A DNA stretch of 6,795 nt from JARRNO01 sp037384885 (GTDB lineage Bacteria > Acidobacteriota > UBA4820 > DSQY01), in assembly GCA_037384885.1 (NCBI GenBank), contig JARRNO010000117.1, forward strand, positions 1-6,795, written 5' to 3'. Positions 1 through 5,900 of this stretch are shown here, in pieces. The position numbers were made by a program, and so were the translations under genes. The notes under the pieces are model-generated. The model was not told the DNA's origin. It made no database searches and saw nothing but the letters and a program-made list of their open reading frames with translations. The stretch's first letter is position 1; each line of letters begins with the position of its first letter.

Positions 1-1
1 G

Positions 2-2161
2 ATGAATGAAGGCTCCGGCACATACTGGTCTACAACCAACAGCTCCGGCTATACCTCCGCCTTGAGCTACATTCCCGAGATGGCGTGGAACGAAAGCGGC
101 GCTGCGCCCTCGTGCCCGTCCGGAGACTCCTGTTCAGGCCTGTGGGCCACGGGCGGCGGAGTCTCGACCGTCTACAGCAAGCCTTCCTGGCAGGTCGCTC
201 CGGGCGTGCCCAGCGATGGGCAGCGCGATTGCCCGGACATTTCTCTTGCCGCGGCGGCGGGGCACGACGGAGCGATCGTCTATCTCGAGGATGGCACCAA
301 CAACGGGCTTTCGGTCATCGGCGGGACGTCCTGGTCTTCACGGTCCTGGGCCGGAGTCATGGCCCTCGTCGTCCAGAAAATGGGAGGGCAGGGGCAGGGC
401 AATGCGAATCCCCGCCTTTACCAGCTGGGAAATGAACAGTACACTTCGGGAAGCCCTGTCGTCTTTCACGATGTGACCAGCGGGAACAACTCGGTGCCGA
501 ACGTCACAGGCTATAGCTGCACGACCGGATATGACCTGGCCACCGGGCTGGGGTCGGTTGACGTCAACGCCCTGGTGAACCACTGGGCGGCCTGCACCAC
601 GCCGGGAACGCCTTCCGGCCTGGCGGCCGGCGTCCCGGGAAACAACGAGATCAACCTGAGCTGGACCGCCGGATCGCCCGCCGGAAGCACCTATAATGTT
701 TACCGCGCCGTCGGGTCTTGCCCGGGGAGCGGGTACGCCCTCCTGGCCGGCGGAGTGACCTCCACGACCTACAAGGACCTGACCGTGAGCGGCGGCACAA
801 CGTATTCCTACGAAGTGACGGCGGTGGACAACACGGGCGGCTGCGAATCCGCCAAGAGCGCCTGCGCTTCGGCCGCGGCCACGGGCGCCTGCACGCTGCC
901 TCCCACCTTCGCGGGCTTGTCGTCTGTTTCCAGCCCCGGGAATACTTCATGCGAGCTGGATCTCTCCTGGCCCGCCGCCACGGCGAACTGCGGCAAATCC
1001 GTCTATTACAACGTCTACCGGTCCACGTCGGCCTCTTTCAATCCCTCGGCATCCAACATGGTCGCCACCGGCATCACGGCGACCAGCTACGCGGACACGA
1101 ACAACCTGGCGTCGGGGACGCCTTACTACTACATCGTCCGTGCGGTGGACTCGGGGAATGGCTCAGAAGACACCAACAGCGTTGAGAAAACTGGGATCTC
1201 CACTGGTGCGACGACGACCATCATCGGTGAAACCTTCGAAGAAGGCGCCACGCCCACGAGCGGCGGTACCTGGACGCACAGCGCCGGGCAGGGGACGGAT
1301 AACTGGGCGCGAAGCACCGCTGGCAATCCCCACAGCCCTACGCATACGTTTTTTGCGGCGGATGTTGCCACGGTCAACGACGACTACTTGGTCACGCCGA
1401 GCTTCACGGTGCCTGCAAACGCCACGCTCTCTTTTTGGCAAACCTATGCCCTTGAATCGACCTATGACGGAGCGGTCATCGAGATCAGCACGGACGGTGG
1501 TTCCACCTGGAACGACCTGGGCTCTGACATCACGCAGGGGGGGTACAACAGCACCATCTCCAGCAATTGGGGCAGTCCCATCGCCGGCCGGCAGGCTTGG
1601 TCCGGCGGCAGCATCGGTACGGAAACCCAGGTAATGGTTGATCTCTCCAGCTTTTCCGGCCAGGCAGCCCAGATCCGCTTCAGGTTGGCATGCGACAGTT
1701 CCAACGGCGACACGGGCTGGTATATTGATGACGTGGTCCTTTCGGGATACGTGTCCTGCGCGACCGTGACGGGTGTCCGGCCCGTTCCCGACGGAAAGTG
1801 GATTTCCGGAACGCCCATGAAGGCGACCCGCTCCGATTCGGGCGGGCGGACCATAGGCCTCACCTGGGACGTCTCCACCTGCCAGGACCCGAACTACAAC
1901 GTCTATTACGGCAACGGTTCCGCGGTAAGCACGTACACGCTTACGGGAAGCGCCTGCGCCATCGGCAACAGCGGCAGCGCCACCTGGAGCGCGCCCGCGA
2001 TTCCCAGCGGTCAGAAGTTCATCTGGTGGGTGATCGTGGGAACGGACGGGGTTTCCACGGAAAGCTCCTGGGGCAACGACTCATCGGGAACGCAGCGCCA
2101 CCCGGCGGCCTCCGGCGAGTGCGGCATGACGGCCAAGAGCACCGCCACCTCGTGCCCGTGA
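2..2161 (+). CDS. Sedolisin-type (S53) secreted peptidase with FN3-FN3-jelly-roll-Cys tail, 5'-truncated
   Basis: This is the C-terminal 719 residues of an exported serine-carboxyl endopeptidase, numbered from the Met codon at position 2. That Met is probably internal, because the prodomain, catalytic Glu/Asp pair and oxyanion Asp of S53 enzymes would lie upstream of the window. Visible catalytic-domain signatures are YIPEMAWNES (23-32), GGGVSTVYSKPSWQ (51-64), CPDISLAAA (77-85), the nucleophile Ser110 in GGTS, and the Ca2+-site elements FHDVTSGN (D157) and TGYDLATGLG (D178). Sedolisins normally have Pro four residues after the Ser; here it is Arg114. The tail is FN3-1 (about 198-297), FN3-2 (298-402), an immune-inhibitor/MAM-like jelly-roll (about 406-582, ending GWYIDDVVLSG) and a Cys-containing FN3-like terminal module (about 585-719). 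Paired Cys throughout suggest disulfides formed outside the cytoplasm. It ends at TGA 2159-2161. Family assignment is firm; activity, substrate and location are inferred. Confidence 0.9.
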   Translation: MNEGSGTYWSTTNSSGYTSALSYIPEMAWNESGAAPSCPSGDSCSGLWATGGGVSTVYSKPSWQVAPGVPSDGQRDCPDISLAAAAGHDGAIVYLEDGTNNGLSVIGGTSWSSRSWAGVMALVVQKMGGQGQGNANPRLYQLGNEQYTSGSPVVFHDVTSGNNSVPNVTGYSCTTGYDLATGLGSVDVNALVNHWAACTTPGTPSGLAAGVPGNNEINLSWTAGSPAGSTYNVYRAVGSCPGSGYALLAGGVTSTTYKDLTVSGGTTYSYEVTAVDNTGGCESAKSACASAAATGACTLPPTFAGLSSVSSPGNTSCELDLSWPAATANCGKSVYYNVYRSTSASFNPSASNMVATGITATSYADTNNLASGTPYYYIVRAVDSGNGSEDTNSVEKTGISTGATTTIIGETFEEGATPTSGGTWTHSAGQGTDNWARSTAGNPHSPTHTFFAADVATVNDDYLVTPSFTVPANATLSFWQTYALESTYDGAVIEISTDGGSTWNDLGSDITQGGYNSTISSNWGSPIAGRQAWSGGSIGTETQVMVDLSSFSGQAAQIRFRLACDSSNGDTGWYIDDVVLSGYVSCATVTGVRPVPDGKWISGTPMKATRSDSGGRTIGLTWDVSTCQDPNYNVYYGNGSAVSTYTLTGSACAIGNSGSATWSAPAIPSGQKFIWWVIVGTDGVSTESSWGNDSSGTQRHPAASGECGMTAKSTATSCP
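593..2158 (+). repeat. Shared C-terminal tail, copy 1 (in the S53 gene)
   Basis: This is a paralogous tail of about 522 residues beginning at Cys198 (CTTPGTPSGL), immediately after the S53 catalytic domain. The order is FN3, FN3, jelly-roll, Cys-containing terminal module. Aligned by hand with the tail of the downstream S8 gene, the first FN3 has 66 of 100 identical residues without gaps (Cys198-Cys297 against Cys793-Cys892). The terminal module has 49 of 66 identical residues over the part present in both. Cys positions match between copies in the first FN3. This copy is complete and shows how the truncated second copy should end: about 63 further residues, finishing near an ECG...SCP C-terminus. 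Confidence 0.85.
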
Positions 2162-2164
2162 ATC

Positions 2165-2259
2165 AAGTTAGGAAGTGAGGAAGCTAGGCAGTTAGGAAGT
2201 AAGGGGCTGGGAAGCCAGGAAGTCAGGAAGCTAGGCGGTTAAGAAGCGAGGAAGCGATG
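2165..2259 (+). repeat. Degenerate tandem octamer array, consensus AAGYNAGG
   Basis: About twelve units at 8-bp spacing begin 3 nt after the S53 stop codon: AAGTTAGG, AAGTGAGG, AAGCTAGG, CAGTTAGG, AAGTAAGG, a 7-nt GGCTGGG, AAGCCAGG, AAGTCAGG, AAGCTAGG, CGGTTAAG, AAGCGAGG and AAGCGATG. The two A's, the central G and the final GG are the most constant positions; positions 4-5 vary most. Starting so close to the stop, the array would lie in the 3' untranslated region of the S53 transcript. The unit is too short and continuous for CRISPR. Function is unknown. Similar purine-rich octamer tracts could arise by slippage or be a dispersed genomic repeat. Confidence 0.8.
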
Positions 2260-2273
2260 GCCGCGTTGCGGCC
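2259..2273. repeat. Short GC hairpin GGCCGC-GTT-GCGGCC
   Basis: A perfect 6-bp stem with a 3-nt loop sits exactly between the octamer array and the first inverted octamer unit. It is not followed by a T-tract, so it is a weak candidate for an intrinsic terminator of the S53 gene. It could also be a repeat-boundary structure. Confidence 0.5.
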
Positions 2274-2305
2274 GGTGACTGGGTGATTGAGTGATTCGGT
2301 GACCA
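2274..2305 (-). repeat. Octamer array, left inverted copy (4 units)
   Basis: Four contiguous 8-bp units read on the minus strand as TGGTCACC, GAATCACT, CAATCACC and CAGTCACC. This is the same degenerate family (RTCACY core) found on the plus strand at 2625-2688. Exact 8-bp phasing is kept across all four units. Confidence 0.75.
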
Positions 2306-2316
2306 GGTTTCGGGCA

Positions 2317-2367
2317 GGCCGCTGCGCGTCACGACTTGAATAGCGTGCCGTTGCGCGGCCAGCGGCC
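2317..2367. repeat. Large hairpin with 8-bp GGCCGCTG/CAGCGGCC stem
   Basis: GGCCGCTG (2317-2324) is perfectly complementary to CAGCGGCC (2360-2367). Directly inside, CGCG (2325-2328) can pair with CGCG (2354-2357), leaving a 2-nt bulge and a loop of about 25 nt. The loop carries GACTTGAATAGCGTGCC (2333-2349). A close variant of that sequence forms part of another hairpin at 2473-2494. Confidence 0.55.
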
Positions 2368-2494
2368 AGTGTTTAGTGACAAGTGTCTTGTGTTTCGTGC
2401 TGCGCGGGTGGTTCTCTGCAAGCAGGGATTTGGACCGGTTGCCTTTGCGGGACGGCCGGCATGCCTCAGCGTGGCAAGATTTGAATAGCTTGCC
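2333..2494 (+). repeat. Direct repeat pair GAYTTGAATAGCKTGCC
   Basis: Copy 1 at 2333-2349 and copy 2 at 2478-2494 match at 15 of 17 positions, differing at positions 3 and 13. Each copy overlaps the loop of an inverted repeat (stems 2317-2324/2360-2367 and 2473-2478/2489-2494). The pair may be an internal motif of the composite element. Confidence 0.55.
2368..2402 (+). repeat. Degenerate tandem heptamer array (AGTGTTT-like, 5 units)
   Basis: Five contiguous 7-bp units are AGTGTTT, AGTGACA, AGTGTCT, TGTGTTT and CGTGCTG, with the GTG core kept in every unit. The period is 7, unlike the 8-bp arrays on either side, so this is a separate repeat family. It starts directly after the 3' arm of the hairpin ending at 2367. 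Confidence 0.5.
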
Positions 2495-2598
2495 CTAACA
2501 GGATTCGGCCTTTGGCAAGCAAAGGCCGTTACACTACGAAGGTTGCCCGTTGCGGGAACCGCCACAAGGATGCGGCCGCTGTACGGCGCGAAGCGCCG
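2473..2598. repeat. Cluster of four successive hairpins
   Basis: Four inverted repeats follow one another. They are GGCAAG/CTTGCC with a 10-nt loop (2473-2494), CGGCCTTTG/CAAAGGCCG with loop GCAAG (2506-2528, a perfect 9-bp stem), GGTTgCCCG/CGGGAACC with a bulged G and a TTG loop (2541-2560), and CGGCGC/GCGCCG with a GAA loop (2584-2598). None has a T-tract after it, which argues against ordinary terminators. Their density suggests that secondary structure matters, either in a DNA repeat element or in a transcript. Strand is undetermined. Confidence 0.6.
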
Positions 2599-2624
2599 GA
2601 CGCTGCTGCCCACCTTGCAAGCAT

Positions 2625-2688
2625 AGTCACCCAGTCACCAAGTCACCTAATCACTTATTCACATAGTCACCCAATCACCTAATCACAT
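2625..2688 (+). repeat. Octamer array, right copy (8 units)
   Basis: Eight contiguous 8-bp units are AGTCACCC, AGTCACCA, AGTCACCT, AATCACTT, ATTCACAT, AGTCACCC, AATCACCT and AATCACAT. The TCAC core is kept in all eight and the phase never slips. The next sequence (CGTCCACC) looks like a decayed ninth unit. The family is the inverse of 2274-2305. Confidence 0.8.
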
Positions 2689-2730
2689 CGTCCACCCATC
2701 AGTCGGCCACTTCCCGCAGCGGCGCGCCGG

Positions 2731-2759
2731 CGGCCCCTGCCTCCGGCAGCCGGTATTTT
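2731..2759 (+). terminator. Possible intrinsic terminator upstream of the S8 promoter
   Basis: CTGCC (2737-2741) pairs with GGCAG (2745-2749) across a TCC loop. CGG (2731-2733) can pair with CCG (2750-2752), leaving CCC bulged. TATTTT follows at 2754-2759, a short T-rich tract of the kind expected for Rho-independent termination. It lies about 570 nt after the S53 stop and 23 nt before the S8 -35 box, a sensible place to separate two transcription units. The bulge and interrupted T-tract keep confidence low. Confidence 0.35.
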
Positions 2760-2782
2760 CCGCCCTACGTCCCTGCAGACAT

Positions 2783-2810
2783 TTGACTTAGGCGGCTCAC
2801 AGAGTACAAT
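2783..2810 (+). promoter_or_regulatory. Sigma70-like promoter of the S8 peptidase gene
   Basis: The -35 box TTGACT (2783-2788) and -10 box TACAAT (2805-2810) each match the sigma70 consensus at five of six positions, with a 16-bp spacer. Transcription would begin near 2817 and give a leader of about 136 nt before the ATG at 2953. A promoter here means the S8 gene can be expressed independently of the S53 gene. The prediction rests on consensus only; the consensus of this organism is unknown. Confidence 0.6.
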
Positions 2811-2860
2811 GAACAAAAGGGTTGGGGATATCTGAATTCTGCCGAATCGCATTTAAATCA

Positions 2861-2873
2861 ACCCTGACAGGGT
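2861..2873. promoter_or_regulatory. 13-bp palindrome ACCCTG-A-CAGGGT, operator or hairpin
   Basis: This is a perfect 6-1-6 inverted repeat about 50 bp downstream of the -10 box. A one-base centre is poor for an RNA loop of full stem length, so it reads better as a DNA operator half-site pair or as a shorter stem-loop. It lies just after ATTTAAAT (2851-2858), itself palindromic. No regulator gene is in the window. Confidence 0.35.
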
Positions 2874-2936
2874 AATTCGCCGGAGCCGCGTCTTGAGGAG
2901 GCGGCAGGGGCGCACCGTTATAGGTGTATGCGGAAT

Positions 2937-2947
2937 AAGGGGAGAGG
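2937..2947 (+). promoter_or_regulatory. Ribosome binding site of the S8 gene
   Basis: The purine run AAGGGGAGAGG ends 5 nt before ATG 2953; its AGGGGAG part ends 8 nt before. This is good Shine-Dalgarno spacing and supports ATG 2953. An in-frame GTG at 2947 overlaps the site and is therefore unlikely to be the start. Confidence 0.65.
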
Positions 2948-2952
2948 TGAAA

Positions 2953-5900
2953 ATGAAAGGTGTCACCGGCCATTCGGGAGCGGCATGCCGCCCCGCGAAA
3001 CATCTGCTGTTTGGGTTCGTTGCCGTCGTCGTATTGGGTCTTGGGGTTGGGAATTTTGCCCTTCAACCTCCGCGGAATGAGCCCGGTAAGCCGGGCGAAT
3101 TGTCAAGCCCTCAGGGCAGGAGTCCAAAGCGAGTCCTGCAGGCGGCTCCCGGAGACGGTGGGTATGTCTACCGCCTTCCGAGGGGAACCCCGGTGCCGGC
3201 TGGCGCCAAGATCATTGAAACGTACAAGAATTTTCAATGGGTGCTTGTTTCCGAGAAGGCGCAACCTTCAGCCTCAGTGTTGTCTGTCCGGCGCGAATAT
3301 CCTCCTTTGCATTTTCGCGGAAGAATCGTACAGCCCGGGCCGGTGTCGGCTGAAGCGAAAACGGTATTCGCCGCCCGATCGTCTTTTCACCAGGCTTACC
3401 TCTTACAGTTTTCGGCTCCCGTGAAAACGGGGACATGGTTGAGCGAGCTGCGGAAGAAGGGGGTACAGCCGGTCGTCTACGTCCCGGCCGATGGGTACCT
3501 GGTCTGGTGCAGCGGCGGCCAGCTTCTTCAGGCATTGAGCCTCAGGACGAGTACGGGCTTCCCCATGATTCATTCGGTCTCCCCGGTCACGTGGCAGGAC
3601 AGGCTGGAACCTGCCTTAAATGCTCTGGCCGACGGAAAGACGCCGCCCGGAAGCGATCCCGGTTGGGCCGCAGGATCTCCCATCCCTGTCCATATCTGGG
3701 CCTTTCAGAAGGACTTGACCGGCCGCCTGGCCGGGACGGTTTCTCTGTCCGATTCCGAGGCGAAGCTGGTCGAGGATGCCCATGACACGTACATCACCGC
3801 GTCCTTGACGCTTGCCGACATCGAAGCGCTCGTGAGGAACGAACCGGCGGTTCGCTACGTTGAAATCGTGCGCCAGAAAATGCTTAAAAACGATCTGGTC
3901 CCGCTATCTCAGATCTGCGACGTCGAGACGGAATGGACCTCCGGATGGAACGGGGCCGGAGTGATTGTCGACCACAACGACAGCGGGGTGGATCTGACCC
4001 ACCCCGATTTCCCGAGCGGCGTAATTTTGGCCACCGTCGGAGCCATGAGCAACACCGACAACGGACACGGGACCCACACGGCGGGAAGTGTCCTGGGCCG
4101 GGGGCTTGCCGGCTCGAGTCCGGCCGACACCAGCGGATGCGGTGACCAGTTGACGCCCGAGACAACGGTTCGAGGAATGGCCTACGGGGCGAACCTGGTC
4201 ACGAACAATATTTTCTCCGGGGGCGTGACCGGCGACGCCGCCATGATGCAGTGGGGTTCGCAGCATGGTGCCGCGCTGTCCACAAATTCGTGGAGCGCCA
4301 CCCTGAACGGCAATCCGGTTTTAAACTACGACTCAAATGCGATTGCCATGGACAACGCCGTTCGCGATGCCGACAGCGGCACGTCCGGCAACCAAGCCCT
4401 GGCGATCTTCTTTTCGGCCGGGAACTCGGGTTCGGGATCGTCTACCGTCGGGTCTCCGGGGTTGGCCAAGGATGTGGTGACGGTGGGAGCGAGCCAGAAC
4501 GCGCGCTGCGGTTCCTATGTCCCGATCTACCAGGCCGGTCCGGATATCAACACCGTCGCCACATTCAGCAGCCGCGGCCCGAGCCAGGGCCGCATCAAGC
4601 CCGATGTCTGCACGCCGGGTACCGACGTGCTCTCGACCGAATCCCAAGATTCCCAGGCGACATACGGATGGGACCAGAGCTGGACCGGAACGTACTACGC
4701 CCTGGATTCCGGCACAAGCATGTCGTGCCCGTTAACGGCCGGCATGGGAGCGGATTTCTACCAGTTTTACGACACAACGTTCGGCGCAGCGCCCAGTCCC
4801 GCGCTCATCAAGGCGGCGCTCATCAACGGCGCCGTGGATATGGGATTGGGGTATCCGAGCAACGACCAGGGGTGGGGCAGGACCAATCTGAAGAATTCCA
4901 TTGAAGGTCCGTCCGGCGGGACGGCGGCGTTCCTGGACCAGTCCGATACGACTCCAGTCGGAACCGGCGACGTCTATGAAAAACTGTTTTCCGTCAGCAA
5001 TTCCGGCGTGCCGTTGAAGATTACACTGGTCTGGACGGACCCGCCGGGAGCGGCCAATTGCACGAGCTGCCTGATCAACAATCTGGATCTGGAGGTGCTC
5101 GCCCCCGACGGAACGGCTTACCATGGGAACCAGTTCACCAGCAACTGGTCCACATCAAACGCCTCGGGCTGGGACACCGCCAACAACGTGGAAAATGTCT
5201 TCGTTCAAACTCCATCGACCGGTCTGTGGACCATTCATGTGAAGGGCACCAGCGTTCCGACGGTTCCTTCGGGCGTGACGGGAGGGCAGGATTTCGCGCT
5301 GGTCTGGTCCGGCGTCGTCGGCCCGCCGTGCACGACCCCGGGGGCGCCTTCGGGACTGGGCGCCACGGCCAACGGCGACAACCGGATCGACCTGAGCTGG
5401 AGCACCGGAAGCCCCGCGGGATCAACCTATAACGTCTACCGCGCCCAAGGGACCTGCCCGCAGGGCAGCTACTCGCTGCTGGCGGGCGGCATCAGCGGAA
5501 CATCCTACAGCGATACGAGCGCCTCGGGTACCCTGACTTACGCCTACGTGGTCACCGCCGTGGATTCGACGGGCGGCTGTGAATCCGACCAGTCGAACTG
5601 CGCCCAGGCCACGGCAACGGGTGCTTGCATCGCCCCTCCTGGTTTCTCTGGCCTTTCTTCAGTCACGGACTCCGGTAACGCCACCTGCGAACTGGACCTG
5701 TCATGGAACGCCGCGACGCCCAGCTGCGGATCCTCGGTCTACTACAACGTGTACCGGACCACCTCGTCTTCGTTCAGCCCTTCGGCCGCCATCAGAATCG
5801 TCACAGGTGTGGTAGGAACAAGCTATAACGATACCAATGGTCTGGTAAGCGGTTCGATGTATTACTACATCGTCCGGGCCGTCGATCCTTCAAACGGCGC

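Larger units (their letters stand above)
2274..2688. repeat. Composite repeat element of about 415 bp bounded by inverted octamer arrays
   Basis: The left boundary (2274-2305) has four 8-bp units reading GGTGACTG, GGTGATTG, AGTGATTC, GGTGACCA. The right boundary (2625-2688) has eight units of the complementary family (AGTCACCC, AGTCACCA, AGTCACCT, AATCACTT, ATTCACAT and so on). The arrays are therefore in opposite orientation and could pair; 2274-2286 is perfectly complementary to 2627-2639 (13 bp). The 319-bp interior carries a heptamer array and at least five inverted repeats. No gene of its own is credible. It may be a nonautonomous dispersed element or a structured RNA; only copies elsewhere in the genome would decide. 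Confidence 0.55.
2162..2952. other. Intergenic region of about 790 bp, repeat-rich, no convincing gene
   Basis: Between the two peptidase genes I see no ORF with recognisable protein character. In order the region holds an octamer array (2165-2259), a short GC hairpin (2259-2273), a composite element bounded by inverted octamer arrays (2274-2688) containing a heptamer array and several hairpins, a GC-rich stretch with a terminator-like hairpin (2731-2759), a sigma70-like promoter (2783-2810) and the S8 gene leader. The longest minus-strand frame here (2329-2613) lies wholly inside the composite repeat and looks incidental. No transposase, tRNA, rRNA or CRISPR repeat-spacer structure is visible. 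Confidence 0.8.
2817..2952 (+). promoter_or_regulatory. Long 5' leader of the S8 gene with several inverted repeats
   Basis: If the promoter at 2783-2810 is used, the transcript has an untranslated leader of about 136 nt. It contains CGAAT/ATTCG (2843-2847/2875-2879) enclosing the palindrome at 2861-2873, then GCCGC/GCGGC (2885-2889/2901-2905, 11-nt loop) and CACC/GGTG (2913-2916/2923-2926). The last lies about 10 nt before the ribosome binding site. I do not recognise a known riboswitch class. Structure-dependent translation control is possible but not shown. Confidence 0.35.

Noticed and set aside
2..4. ATG at position 2 as the true start of the S53 gene
   Set aside because: The reading begins mid-way through an S53 catalytic domain, without prodomain or Glu/Asp catalytic residues, so this Met is almost certainly internal to a gene beginning outside the window.
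2329..2613. Minus-strand frame of 94 codons in the intergenic region
   Set aside because: It lies entirely inside the hairpin-rich composite repeat, has no recognisable domain or convincing ribosome binding site, and is rich in Arg/Pro/Asn as expected from chance translation of GC-rich repeats.
2165..2688. CRISPR array
   Set aside because: Units are 7-8 bp, degenerate and contiguous, with no unique spacers of 25-40 bp, and no cas genes are present.
2274..2688. Complete insertion sequence
   Set aside because: There is no transposase-like coding region and no clear target-site duplication. Only a nonautonomous or repeat origin can be entertained.
2947..2949. GTG as the S8 start codon
   Set aside because: It overlaps the Shine-Dalgarno sequence and would leave no properly spaced ribosome binding site. 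ATG at 2953 has good spacing.
2797..3066. Minus-strand frame of 89 codons over the S8 leader and signal peptide
   Set aside because: It is antisense to the promoter, leader and start of a well-supported gene. Its product shows no domain or export signal.
2960..3424. Plus-strand frame of 154 codons overlapping the start of the S8 gene
   Set aside because: It lies in another frame within the signal peptide and propeptide coding region, is rich in Arg/Cys/Leu, and has no family features. The S8 frame explains this DNA.
4251..4904. Plus-strand frame of 217 codons inside the S8 catalytic domain
   Set aside because: The S8 frame here encodes the oxyanion Asn and nucleophile Ser motifs. The alternative product is Arg/Gly-rich and without recognisable features, a typical shadow frame in GC-rich DNA.
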